Assembly: GCA_947568835.1 (NCBI GenBank)
Contig: OX387604.1
Coordinates: 10,261,860 to 10,325,859 of the forward strand
Direction of reading: 5' to 3'
Length of the DNA stretch: 64,000 nucleotides
Origin: Protonemura montana
Lineage: Eukaryota; Arthropoda; Insecta; Plecoptera; Nemouridae
Under the pieces are notes generated by a model. The model searched no databases, was not told where the DNA came from, and worked only from the letters and a program-made list of their open reading frames with translations. Position numbers and translations under genes: made by a program. This document shows, piece after piece, positions 10,801 through 24,002 of this stretch (position 1 is its first letter; each line of letters starts with the position of its first letter).

Positions 10801-13800
10801 CTAGAAAAGAACTACAATTGTCAGAAACTTGCTGTCAAAGTCAAAAGGAAAAAGCTAGTAGACATATTACTAACCGTGTTTAAGTTTTTCCACGACCATT
10901 CTAGTCCGTTCACTTGGTTCTGGAGCTTCTCCGTCATGACCCGTTCCGTGTCTCCATAATCGAGGTGAGTTAAATAGACCAAAGTCTCTCTCATGTTCTT
11001 GTACAAGTTAATAGAATCGGTGTCCTTCATGAATTCACGTACTACTTCTCCATTTTCGTTTTCTACCACGAGCACTTCTTCTGGCTTGGCCATTCTACTG
11101 ATCATAATGTAACGAACTTTAGTCAAAACTTCACAATAGAATTGCCTGCGCGGTGGGATCTGGGAAACGCTGGTAACTTTTGTAGCAAGAAACATCGGGG
11201 CTGGAGTTGTGAATGGGGACTCTCTGTAAAGGTCAGCACTTAACCCATTCCAATACTCTAAGCAGATTTTAAATATTTCAACTTCTTCTACTTCAGATAT
11301 CAGAACAAGAAAATTAAGTCCCTTCATTAAGACCTCATTAAGTACTTTTTTCTCAACCAAAATTCCATGCTCTTTCAAGAATGTGCAAAGGAACATTGCA
11401 AGATTTTGGATGAAGTTTTGTTCTGAATCTTGGCCACTCGCATACGCTTCGCGAATGTTGGTGTTAAGAGGCAGCATCTGGAAGTATGGAATCATAACAA
11501 TTGGTATGTCTGTGTCTGATAGAAAATTTGTGGTAAGTTCTAAGCTACAAACCGTAAGCACACTGCTATTGAATTAATTAGGTTTAACAGAGTAAATGAA
11601 GGCATTGATTGGTTAATAAACCTGATTTTCAATGGATACTTGGGCAGATGGGTGAATATAAGATATGGGTTCGTAGGTCACAAACAACAATGATAGAGAC
11701 AAATATCAGAATACCTTGCGTTTAATGGTTACTAATTTCAAAATCAACCCACAATCAAAACTAAATGAACGGACTTAAAAGCAAGCAATCATTCAAATGT
11801 AATACCACTTGTTCATTCATCCACCAACTACACCCTCCATTCTCACAACATACCACCATGTTTGCATCTCTGACAGTGAAAAGTCAGCATACATCATTGA
11901 CATTTTCGGTTAATCTTGTTCCAAACCCAAACGATGAAAATGTTAAATTAATAAATTTAGCTGGTCCATTGATTCAGGTCCACTCAGATCCACATAATAG
12001 AATGCAGCAAAAATAAGTTTTTATTGATTTCAATACACATTTATAGACAGTACCAATCCGGCAGACTGACAATTTTAAAAAAATAGCAAAAATAGCGTGT
12101 TCTTTGATATGATGTGATTTCTAGGAACCAATTTCAAAATGTCTTCAAGCATTTCCATTTTCAAACTACTAAAATAAATTTTAAAATTAAAAAAATATCT
12201 ATAAAAAAACGAAAAAATTTCATAATTTTTGGGCAGGATGGTTAATCTGCCCACTCCCCTCCTGGCATGTAGGTACTATCTGTAGTTATATCTAACTTAA
12301 AAACAAAATTTTATCTTAGAAATACATTTGACTTGTGGTCGATACTTGACATCAGTCTTTTATATCAGTCTTTCACAGTTGGGAGCATATATTTCGTTTT
12401 TTCTTAATTAATCAATTTTCCCATATTTTTTTAACAATACGCAAATCTCCTCTAATATGTATAGTGCGTGGCATAAGCAGAATAAAAATATTGTTACTGC
12501 TTAACAGAAATTCTGCATCATTTACACTAGTATGGTTACCATGTTAATCTACAAAATTATTGCTAGCAATTGGTGTGATACGACAAAACTTAACTCCTTC
12601 TGTCAATCACTGTTTTCAAAAGTAAATAAAAACACCAAATAAAAACAACCTTTTTCTTTAAAAGATAACAGAAAATTTTGTAAAATTCAATAATATATTT
12701 AAGATATTGTGGATCCCTATCTCTGGATGGAAAAGTATACCTAAATGTTTAAATTGTACAGTTGGAATCCAAGCTTCAATTACAATTTCTTGACATCAAC
12801 CCTACTGTTATTTATTTGAATAATTATTGCAACTAACGGACAAATGCCACAATCTTATCGATAGCAACTGCAATCTGATCAGATTGACAAAAACTAGCAG
12901 AATGTGGACACTGTGTTATCAAAATCTTAAATCACAACAATATTCTCTTCATTATTACTATAGTGAAAAGGAAAAACGTCACGGACAAGTAATCGCCAAA
13001 GAGAAATCACTTTATTAATAAATAAATACTTGCCTAAAAATTCAAACTGCTCCTCTTTGGTAGCAAACCCAAAACTCTTTCGTTCAATACCAAAGCACCG
13101 AGTATAAGGTACAAGAGGCCAATCTGTTTGGATACTTTTGACACAAAACATCCCATTCTTTTAATTCTACCAGATTGTAATTTGCTATGACAAATTCATA
13201 CCTTGGACACGAAATCCACTGTCAACTTTCAGCACCTCGAAATGGCAGTTTGAGCGTTAATAAAGATTAATTAAGCGTAAACCAGTCTCAGATTCCAGTA
13301 ATCTGCGAGAAATGTCACGAAATGAAATTTCTTAACACTTGAAACGACGGTGACTCTACCTATTAGCATCCTCTATTTTTGACGGTAAAGTTGTCATTTG
13401 GCAGACGTTTTTCGCTCAGTTAACCATTTGCGTAATGGTACCACGCTACTATGGCGGGGAATATGTAAAACAAGTACTAACAGAATTTGCAAGAAAAACA
13501 GAACTGGTGATGCAAAAGTAGTAATCTCTATGTTTTGGCATAGTGCATCTTTCACTGTTAAAGAATGTAAAAGTGGTGGTCCAGAAACGTAAACAATGAA
13601 TACTTTATAAACAAAACCAGTTCTATCCCTCTGGTAGCTTAAGCAACTTCTTCAATTATTCAACCTCTTGACATCCTTACCGAACAAAAACATCGCAACC
13701 ATACACAGACAAGCACCAACATCGAACACACACAAAAAGTACTTCATATTCTCCATAATTATCCGTTACAACACAATAGATACCTACTAACTTGGGCCTA

Positions 13801-16800
13801 GGGCAGAGGTTCCTAGCATTTGCATGCTGTGCAATACAATCAGGCGTTCACTCACCTCACAATTCTCATTCATGGTCTTCCACATCCACATCCACATCAA
13901 CCAAGAAAAGAGCACAGCCAGTACAAGTCCATTATGAAATCTTCTCAGCATATGCATTCTTGTATTTTCTCTAGACAGCCAGTCAGTCAGTCAAACACAC
14001 TTCAAATACCCCTCACAGTTTCATACTTGTATTCTTGTGCCACTTTTTGTTTTGGTTACACTTATTGCCTTTGGCATTTTAAGCAGGTGGCGAATTTATG
14101 AAGAGTGCTCACTACTCATCTTTGGACAAAACTAAAATAATGTATATGCAAGTATTGACTTTGTTAACCAGCAAAATATGTTTGAAAGTATTTGATAAAG
14201 AGTAAATGTAAGTCAAGAATTCCAATTACCAGTTCAAAATTATAAAATGATACGATATTTTACTGCTGGAAGACATCAGTTGTTTTTTGTTAGCTTTGTA
14301 ATGAATAAAAAAATAATAATTTATGTAGAAATGAAAGAAATTAAATGCCAAAAAAGGACCCATTATTGATTCTGTGACATTGCCTACCGAAATGGCGCAC
14401 ATCCCAAATTGAGTTGAAACTTATGAGAGCATACTAGACATTTGCCACTGTTTCTCCACAACTCACACCTCACTTTTGAACATGGATTTATTTAAGCTTG
14501 CAGACCATTGATTTATGGGACCTGATCCTGATCCGAACTTATCAGCCCAAAATCAGACTTAAGAAAAACCTATTTAATTCGGTGTTAATTGGTTAGGGTG
14601 CAAAAGGCTGGATAATGGGTGTGAAAACGAGAAAGACAGAAGGAACTTATCGGAAAACATAAAGGTTGGCGACACACTGTCCACTAACGCAACGTCAACC
14701 TTCAGGTTTTCCGGAAAGTTACGCTCACTCACTCTTTCTCCTTCTTAAACCTTAAATGGCATTGATGTATGTAGTTTAGGATAGCAAGAAAAATGGTAGC
14801 ATGTCTATCCAACTCAACAAAACTGGATAATCCCCAAAAAAAATTTTTTTTTAAACCACTCTTAATATTTGTTTGAACTTAAAAATCTTAAGCAGTTGAA
14901 TTTCTGATGGGAATGACTTAACTTTCAGACAAGGTAACTTGTGGTTACCCAGCCCTGGACACTACACATTTATACCTCTCCCCTGCATGCACTCAGATAT
15001 TATTTATTACACGCAAATATGAATTCTACTATCCAAATGCTATTCGCAAAATTTAAAATCACCATTTAAAGTTCCAGCTAAAAATGTTGTATAAAAAAAC
15101 CCTAGGCCCATGTGCTTGAATGAAATTTAAACTAAGACAAAAAATAGACATATTTTTCTAAAGACTGTCAATGGAAATAAGTGACTAGTAGGTAACTAAA
15201 TAATAGCCTGCTAATTGATAATTAAAACAAACAATTAAAATTGGATGCTCGAACTGATTGGAAGAAATAAACTATAGCACATGGTTTAAAAATATGTAAA
15301 TTTAAGTAAAATTAACTGCCCATCTGCACATTGAAATGAAAACCAAACTGCTTCCATGGCTGATTATCTTGTCCAATCATAACAAAACGTTTAGGAATAA
15401 ATAGTAAATTAAATTCCAACATTTGTAACTTGTATTATTGTAACAGTTAATTCTTAGTAACTCATGAATTTGGCAATAGCTAGGCTTTCCTAAGTTGTTG
15501 GATAATTCGAGCATTTGGCATTTATAGCCAGTTTAACTAGTAGCAAAAACTCAAATTGCGTTTTACCTAACAAATAATCCTTCGCCAGCAAGGTATCCAT
15601 ACTTTCAAAGAGTCACGCGCACTGTACCTGCTCAAGCTGAACCATCGTTTGAGTGAAGAGTGTAGTGAACATTTCGTCATAGTTGGTAACAGTAACAGCA
15701 GCTATTTCAGTGAGGCATTTCAGTGTCACATTTCGAAACATTGGAACATTCAGGAACTGTGAACAAATACATCAAGAATATCAGCTTGATTGTCTTAAAA
15801 AATGCCTGTTTTCTCGACTGTCAATACCAGCAACAAAGAAAACCTACATTTAAAATTTGGCATATTAAAAAACTATTTCATTTCCCCTTTTTTTTTTGCT
15901 TTTATAACAATTTATTTCTGTGATCAATATAAAACAACAATTTTCTCTTAATTAGCAGCTGCACATAAAAATATCAGGATTTGCTAGGAACAAAACTGCA
16001 GTTACAAAATGAAATTTAATGCAGTGTTGTGATTCGAGCACTCTAAAATCAATCCTGGTGTGCGCAAACTACATGTGAACTAGACCGCGATAGTATAGTG
16101 GCCTTTCTTCGATTTAAATACAGTTCATACCAAAAGTAACCGAGATTGAGAGCCCTGTGACTGGTCACGTCAATACGTCGACAGATTAAAATATAAATGT
16201 TGTACTAGGAATGCCAAAATATTGTATGTGATCCCCAAATAAGACGCACAAATTGCACTATTCTCTTGTGGTAAGACGAATCCTTTTTTTTTTCAAATCA
16301 GTTCAGTTTGGTTAAAAATACGAAATTCAGTTTTATGTCTTCTGAAACATAACACAACTTAAAAGCAACATCTTTTCAAACATCTATTCTGTTCAGAATC
16401 CGTATTCCTATTCCAAACCAAGGCAGGCCACTGCAATTGCCTAAATGTATCGTACCTGGTTTTAAACCATGGATAAAGCTAAGAATTTTGACAACAGCTG
16501 CAATTAAGTAGACTATTTTTCAACAACACTTGAGCACTCCTCCGTAATACCAATACATCACAAGTATATCCATGTTATAGCAGTTTGCATAATCAAACTC
16601 TCTGCAACATTTACAATTACTAACTAATGCTTACCTTAAATATTAAAGTGGTTATAAGTTCTGTTTCAAAAATATAACCAAGTGGAATCCAGTTTAGAAA
16701 TCTTAGAAGCGTTTCAAGAGTTGAACCAACCAATGGAGCGTTTTGTGAATTTTCCTAAAACAAAGAAATCAGTTTACCTGTGGTTCAGCTGGATACATAT

Positions 16801-19741
16801 TATATCCTCCTTACAGCATGCATAAATTTGCATAACTTACCATAACAAATTGACAGAGATGGAAAATCTGTGCAAATTCAGAGCACATTGTATCTTTGAG
16901 GTGTTTGGCTTTGGTTTGTGTCATTTGACCACTAGAAAAATCAAAAACCTCCTCGCTGAGTAATTTTAATATCGCCATATTGTTTCGACAAAGACTTTCG
17001 TTCGTTTTACTAGCTCCAACAATGTCAGGAATGAAGGACGCCCAGTTTTTCGGCCACTCCCTTTTCAAAACCTGGTAAAGTAAAAATCAGAGTTGTCCAA
17101 TACAAAACACTGGATTTATGCTAAAAAAAGAAACAATTAAAAAAGAATATGGTTGTTACCTGGACAAGGATGATGTTTAGTTTGTTCAGGTACACCTTTT
17201 CTCTCTCCATTACTTCTCGGTCGGATGAAGTTTTTATGATGAGTCCCACTGTATACTTTTTGATTCCTGGAAATCAAAAAAAAAAAAACAAGTCAATGGA
17301 AGCTTTGGGTTACAGACAGTCCTAGATTTCTTGGGGCTGTAAATCTTGAAATTAGAGTTAATCTAAAATTCCATTGCCTTTCTAAGCATCACGTATTAGC
17401 TGGGCCCGATTGACTACTTTTTTGGTAATATGCCGGGTTTATCCCCCCCCCCCCTTCACACTACACAGAAATCTTCAATATTCAGATTTCTGAGAAAAAA
17501 TAAGCTGGAATAAGTGGAAGGGGGCACATACCCACAGATCATTGAAACGTATATTAGGCAAATTATTTATGAAATAGATACTATTGAGGCACCTAAGCAT
17601 CTGGAGTTTGTTAGACTTATGTATGTCCCTTTTTTGCATGAAATTAAATGTACATAATCATTTCTCAATTTTTGAGAACCCATCTCCTTCAGACAATTTA
17701 TTTTCTTCATTTTGTCCAAGAAAACTTGGAAATGAATTTGAAGATGGTCAATTTGGGGAGTAACAAGATGTAATTTGGAAAGTTGCTTAATTTAAAGAGC
17801 AAAAACGCTGCCCCTAGGAAAAGGCAGTCCACCGTTGTTTGCACACACAATGGCAATGTACTTCTACAAAATCGTTGTTTTTTTATGTTTTCACAGTTTT
17901 TCAGATATTTTCTTAACCGCATTAAGTGCGAGTCTTAATGCTTTGGTGATATTTTATGCCCTTTTTGAAGATGTTTTTTTAACAAAATTGATATTATTTT
18001 ATTTTGTTAATTTTTATTTTATTCTATTTTGGCAACTATTCTTCTCGATTACAAATATAAAAAATGAGTAAAGTTAAACAGGTACTTGGTGGTTTAATAG
18101 GGAAATCTCATTAAGATTATTATTTAGTTGTGTTCAAATACGCATTTAAAAAAAAATCTGACATATTTTTTCTTTTTATAATCCGATCATAACTTTTCTA
18201 TTTATATTTGTTTTAAGAATGGGTAAAATATAAATTCTCGAGGCGGGATGAAAACGGACTGTGATTAACTACAGTGGTTCTGACGTCATATTGTGGTATC
18301 CTTTGAATTTGCTTCTGGTTTTTGACGTCATATTGACGTCAGATTTCACTACACGTCATAAAAAATGGCGACCCTCGTTTTCGTACGAGATTGAAACGCA
18401 AACATTTTAAACAGGTATAATATTATATTCAAAATTGGATTTAGAAGAAAATAAAAAAACATGTGTTCATTATTTACTCACAAAAAAAAAAAAAAAATGT
18501 TTCAAATTTTAAGAGATTTCCCTATTGTAAGCAAGATCCATTAATCTGAAACATTAGCACGTTACTACCAGCTTGGGGCTTTTGAAGTCCAAATTTTAGG
18601 ACAGTTCTCGTATCACAATTCTATGTCTTATTGGACAATTGCTCAGCTCATTTTTACAGCACTTTTTCAGAATATGGGCAAATTTTGTGTTTGAGAACAG
18701 ATCAATAGAAAATTATTAATTGCCTTGCAATTTAGAACCTACCAAAAGTGATAAGCTATGCAACTTGTTTTGTAGGTTTACTTGGATTTTGCTTCATTCT
18801 TTATTTGTACCAATGATTATTATTCCCTGCTGTTACGTTCTGTAGGTAAAAATGTTGTCCCATGTAATCATCGAATTATCGAGGAACAAAATTTAAAAAA
18901 TTTTTCTTAATTTACCTTCGCATTGATTTCTGGGTAAAACTTTCCATCGTGTCTTTATGACTTGTTCTAGAATCTGCAGAGCATAATACTTGGTTTGTTG
19001 GTTAGCAGAAGACTCCAAAATTGTATCCACTCGCGTCCAAGCATCTGGATGCTCCTTCAGCGTTGTCAATACTTCTTGAGCTACCCGTTGCTGAAATTTC
19101 ATCAAAAATGTAAACCATAAATATCAATCTTCAATATATTATTAAATGATTTTCTACATTGCGACAGTAACTAGGAATAAATTCTTGTAAAATTGATCCT
19201 TCATAGGCAGTTACTTAAAATAAAACTGAGATTTGAAATACAAATGTCACTAAGAATGTCAAAAAAGACATAAGAATGTCATTTAATAAATAACAATTTG
19301 CTGGCTCACAATAATTGTAGACAAAAATATCATTGAATTCATTTTATTAATGGATAGATGCATTCAGTAAATGCAGCTTGAGAAGAGCGTTCCTGATAAA
19401 AATTTTCTCAAAGTTTTCTCAATATTTAACATTTAATAATACACACAAAATTGACACTAATGCAAGTGTAGGTATACTTGCGATTCTTAACTAGGCAATT
19501 TTAAATTATTTCATACAGTGTGAGGTACTAAAAATGTGTTCAACAATAAAAACTTGCAGCAGTAGGGATAAACAGCAGTGGCACCCACCTGTTCCCCAAG
19601 TCCGGAGTACATGCACCCAACAATGTCATCCAGCAATGTTATGTCTAGCTGCCGGGTAAAGTCCAGAAGCTCAGAGGCCTGGTCTGTAATACCCGGTCCA
19701 TCCGCGAACACCGAATTAGCAGCCATTTCAAAGAAATTATA
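7808..19741 (-). CDS. XPO1: Exportin-1 (CRM1), nuclear export receptor
   Basis: XPO1 carries leucine-rich-NES proteins and some RNPs out of the nucleus with RanGTP. Coding exons, 5' to 3' on the minus strand: 19726-19589, 19090-18916, 17266-17160, 17071-16841, 16754-16635, 15756-15628, 11477-10875, 10800-10566, 10480-10182, 9772-9482, 9321-8947, 8865-8488, 7954-7808. All junctions keep frame and total 3228 nt, giving 1075 aa (human 1071). The start [10 protein letters not shown] is followed by the importin-beta N-terminal region ([18 protein letters not shown], from residue 47), HEAT repeats, the acidic loop (about 428-453, [12 protein letters not shown]), the NES-groove repeats and a C-terminus ending HEIPEDMED. 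Cys533 in [15 protein letters not shown] aligns with human Cys528, the leptomycin B target. A splice acceptor at 19742, 15 nt before the ATG, implies an upstream non-coding exon that I did not find. The largest intron is 4.1 kb. Identification is near certain. Confidence 0.97.
11478..15627. other. XPO1 intron (4.1 kb)
   Basis: AT-rich intron between the sixth and seventh coding exons. It contains a dispersed repeat at about 13255-13316. Short open frames (11765-12016, 13398-13592, 13820-14101) show no family resemblance. Nothing else is supported. Confidence 0.6.
13255..13316 (+). repeat. Short dispersed repeat, copy 1
   Basis: AGATTAATTAAGCGTAAAC followed by CAGTAATCTGCGAGAAA closely matches 34741-34799 in the same orientation, with a few substitutions. 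It is too short to classify. Confidence 0.55.
18096..18526. mobile_element. MITE-like insertion with CRE sites in an XPO1 intron
   Basis: Inverted ends AATAGGGAAATCTC (18096) and GAGATTTCCCTATT (ending 18526) match as perfect 14-bp reverse complements and bound about 430 bp of non-coding sequence in the intron between the second and third coding exons of XPO1. Inside are three perfect TGACGTCA palindromes (18281-18288, 18323-18330, 18334-18341) and a CACGTCA at 18352. No target-site duplication is evident, so transposon origin is inferred from the inverted ends only. Confidence 0.45.
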
Positions 19742-22633
19742 CTGCAAGCAAGAAAACATTTGTGACTTTTTGACAGCAAACTTAAATAGAAGATTTCTTA
19801 AAAACATTTGAATATATTCAATTATTGAAAATAGTAAATTGCTACTCACAAAGTAATAATGATTAAAAATTCAGCAGATTACTACTGCAGGTTACATAGA
19901 TACCACACAATCATTATTCATGCTCTCAAATGTTGACATTGCCGGGGAGACCTGAAACAAATAGCAATGTGTGAGGACATTTGAAAATTACAACTTCATT
20001 GAATGCAACCAACATTATGAAATATAGGTTTCCTCCACTCCCTCATGATTTTCGTCTTCAGAAAGAACTCATACTATCTAAACAATCATTCTTATCGACT
20101 TCCTAGACATACCTAGATGGTACCTGCTGATTGGTAACATAGACTAAACAAATGTGTCTCTGTGAGGTTGATGAGAATCTTTCATTCATGGTATATGACA
20201 ATCATTACTTAAAACTAAACCTTTATTTTAAACAGATCTGATTCTAAGTTAATGTTTAGATATTGCAGGTCCGTTTATGTTTCCATTTGTATAGTCTTAA
20301 AGCACTCATTTGAATAAGTGGGTTCTCATCTGTTTCTTACTTGAAGTCCTATCCAGTGCATAATAAAGCCAGTTTTAAAATATAATTATTTTGGAGACCC
20401 ATGCATTATCAATATTTGTCAACTATTATTGGGATATACATCTAGCAAAAAGATCATTATTTAATAATTGTATTTGAGTGTGTAATTCAAGATTATCATT
20501 ATTAGGCTGGCTGTACACTATCATTGTTGCATAGTTCCATACACAATAAAATTATCAATGGAATATTTATTTAATATGTACTAGTGTTGTTCTACTTCTA
20601 CTACTTAAAATTCTAAGAAGCCATATTCTCCTCCTAGGCCATGTCCAATGTATATAACAACCAATGTTGTCTTTGAACTTCACTAGTTAGGGTTTGATGT
20701 AAACGTTCCCCATGTTTATCAAGGACTCTTGAAATTCATGTTGAATAACACGATCTTTAAAATGGGGTTAGAATGAGCAACTAACCCTAATTTTAGAAAA
20801 AGACACAGTGTAAAGGTAGGTAACTCTGAATTAAGCAGAACCAAAATCAGTTTGCCCAAACATCAGTCAGTATTGTTGGTCACGAAATATAAACAATGAC
20901 TACAGATCCTGGAACTATAGCTAACGATTCTCTTAAAATTGTCGGTTTAAATTATAGACATTTCCTCCAGTAAATAGGTCAGATCTAGATATTGGTAGTA
21001 TTGATGTCAGTCACAATAACTAAGGTAACATGCAAATGAGTCCGAATTCACAAAACCAAACACTGGATGCTTACTGTGGATGCTTCAATTCTTAAAAAAT
21101 AAGATGTTTAAGTGATTATTTTTTAAATATAACTCAATTTATTCATCAATTCGTTCAGCTAAATACCCAATCCAGGCCCAACAGTAAGTTGATACTAGAG
21201 ATGCAAGTGGAACGACCTATTAAATTCCGGCGAAGTTGACGCAATACTTGAATATTCAACAATGTAATTTGTCGAAAACCTAGGGATTAAGATGCAGCGA
21301 TAAAATCTAATTGTTGAAAATGAAAATAAACTGGCTTCCCGCGCGGCAAATACCTAGCCTCTCTAGTCCGTGAATGCTAACCTAGCTTACACGAGGCTGT
21401 AAGTCTTTAGGGTTGGCTATTTTATCGCTAAGCTACGCCCTACCATGTCAATTCTAAGGCACATACAAAATATAAGGATTTCTTGTTCTTACTTGCTATT
21501 TAAATAATTTCTTGGTACTTTTCTTTTATTCACCACTTCGTCGCAAAATAGGTCCCCTCCTTTAAGCAGTAGGCCTATACTAGTCTACCATCGTAAATAG
21601 CCGAATTATAACAAGATGGCTGTCGGCGTATTCCTTTGCGACTTGCAATGGATTATATGATTGGTCAACATAAATTTTTACACCCAATAGATATAGGTTT
21701 AAGCAAGAAATTCTGTGACGCACAATGATGTCATAAGAACACGTGTGTAGGTGATCAACAATGATTTAGATAAAACCATTGTTTCCATTTTTATCAACTA
21801 GAATGATGATATTATTTTGTATACGAATGGCTAGACAACACGGCTCACGCAATTATCACGAGAGCATCGTTGAGCAGGAACTTTGAATTCCGAAGATTCA
21901 AGTGGGTAGCTTCTTACCTTCTTACCATTAATTTCTTTCATTCACGTTTATCTAATTTGATACCTTTTAATGCACTTCAGTTGGTCTGAAAATATTGTTA
22001 TTGTTGTAATTGTGCTTAGATTGGTACCTAGAAAACTAGGTACCTAAAAGTCTGCAAATCATGTAATATTGATAATGGACAATAAAGAACACTTTACTTT
22101 ACTTTACTTTACTATATTGCGCCGACTTACAGGGACGAACTGTATGCCTCATTTAGTACTCACGGTTTTAAGCCTCACGACAATTGAAATGCTTACCCTC
22201 CGATTTAAAAACAACAAATTCTTCTCCATTAGTCATAGACCCAGCATACCTAGGTACCTTGAAAACGCTAACCCTAGTGTGATGGTTTGAATGAATGGTT
22301 CACCTTCGATCCGCTCAACATTGTTGTGGCTTGCATCGAGCTAGTCGAGCTGGGTCGCCTATTTTACATAAAAACTCGTGATTTTACGATTTTTGTAAAT
22401 TAGTTGGTATCATTGAATTCAATTTTTAGAGCAGATACTAGCCGATGTCGAATCAAAGTCTTCGTACGTCAGATAGCCATTCTATCAAACATACACATAT
22501 ATTATAATTTATTCTCGAACACAAGCAGCACGATATAATCACCATTCGATCCAAAAATCTGAAGAAAAAAATAAAAACAGTGCTTAGGGAAGGCTGTGGT
22601 TATCGGTAATTTTTTCTTTCATTAAACTAATAG
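19742..22633. other. XPO1 upstream region
   Basis: This must hold the XPO1 promoter and at least one non-coding 5' exon, because the first coding exon begins at a splice acceptor. A candidate donor lies near 21380-21390 on the minus strand (CTCGT followed by GTAAGC), within a locally less AT-rich patch (21330-21450). This is weak evidence. A (TTTAC)n run lies at about 22090-22112. No other gene is seen. Confidence 0.4.
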
Positions 22634-22845
22634 TGGCGTCAAGCCGGTGGTCCCCTTGAGTCTCTTCGGCAGAAATAGGCTACATGCCGTCACCTGGTTT
22701 ACCCCCTTCCTTCTAGGCTATGTTAGGTTCATCATCATCCTCATCATCATCCACTCATTCACAGACGCCATTAGACCAGTGCCACACGGCCCGTTGTCGG
22801 AACAGTGCGTCGTTAAACCCCACGAATCAATCAATCGATCGATTT
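22634..22845 (+). mobile_element. SINE, 5' truncated
   Basis: This copy starts inside the family body (AAGCCGGTGGTCCCCTTG), then has the CATCAT stretch, CATTAGACCAGTGCCA and the tail CAGTGCGTCGTTAAAC, ending in AATCAATCAATC. The 5S-like head is absent. Confidence 0.8.
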
Positions 22846-22912
22846 CGATGGCGGCAAAAAAGTTAGACCGATGGATTCAACCTTTTAACGGATATACCTG
22901 TTGAGTTAAATC

Positions 22913-22950
22913 ATTTGTGTTGAAAACACCGGTTCTCGTGGGACGAACGA
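22913..22950 (+). mobile_element. SINE 5S-head fragment
   Basis: TGTTGAAAACACCGGTTCTC followed by GTGGGA matches bases about 18-45 of the family head (TGTTGGAAACACCGGTTCTC). It breaks off after about 35 bp. Confidence 0.6.
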
Positions 22951-24002
22951 TGCAATTCTACTGTTATACTGTCTGTGAGTGTGGTTGGAAGAATTGTTAG
23001 CGCAAAAGAACTTCCAAGACTTTACACCTAAAATCACAGGCTTTTTACAGCTGTCATTATAAATAAAAATGGTATCACTCGCCTAGGAATCCCGTAACAA
23101 CATAGAGCTTTATCGAGCAGCAGCAGTTTGAATCTAGGAGCTATTTGACACAGCATCATATTCATAATTTTAGAGAATATTTTAGTCCGTAAGACGTCTT
23201 CAGAAATAAGCCTCAGTCGTTCGATTGTCAAATCTAGCACCGCAAACGAAATTTTGGAGTACGTTTGGAAAATTTGGGACTATAAAACGTCCTAAAAAGT
23301 CCGACCCTAACCTATTGGCTGCCATTGCCAGCAATTTGTAGATTGTGCTTCATTTTGATTTCCAGCGACTGGCAAGTATTCTTACCCATTTCATTTTTTT
23401 GGGAGTTTACAGTTCGCGTTGCCGCGCCGCATCCGTACCATGATTTTGTACCTACACAATCTGTGCCTTCACCTCTTACACCCAGAGAGTACAATTACAA
23501 GTCAACGAAAAACGAAAACGTAAAACGGCACCGCTCCTATTTCAGGAAAACAACAAAATTGATAAACAGAGTACCTGATTTTTTTCTACTATAAAACTCG
23601 GGAGGAGCTAGCAGGCGGATATTTGCTCCTATGGAACTAAATGGACGCTTAGTTCGCAAATGCCTTCAGCCGGCCCTGCACATTTTTGCTACCATGTAAC
23701 TGTCCACCGGCAAAATAAATGTTTGCTGGAATTGATGCTACGACACAGGACAGAGGCAACTGCTGGCTGCTTCTCATCCGCGACTTCCAAAATTGAGATT
23801 TTCCGACATGCTGGAGATAGTTAGAAGCATTTCTTACCGGTAGCAAGCTACTTACGCGGAGAAAGATAATGTCAGACGTGTACAAGCGATGATGCAAGTG
23901 TAGTTCTGTATTTTCTGCCCAAAAAGCAATTTAGATCTTGCATGAGAGTCAGCTTGTCTAGGATCGCGAAAGGCGAGAGTTTATACTTGTTTATGTGAGT
24001 GG
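22951..24002. other. Intergenic, no gene recognised
   Basis: A minus-strand open frame at 23649-23897 (82 codons) has no recognisable family. I see no other structure. Confidence 0.45.
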
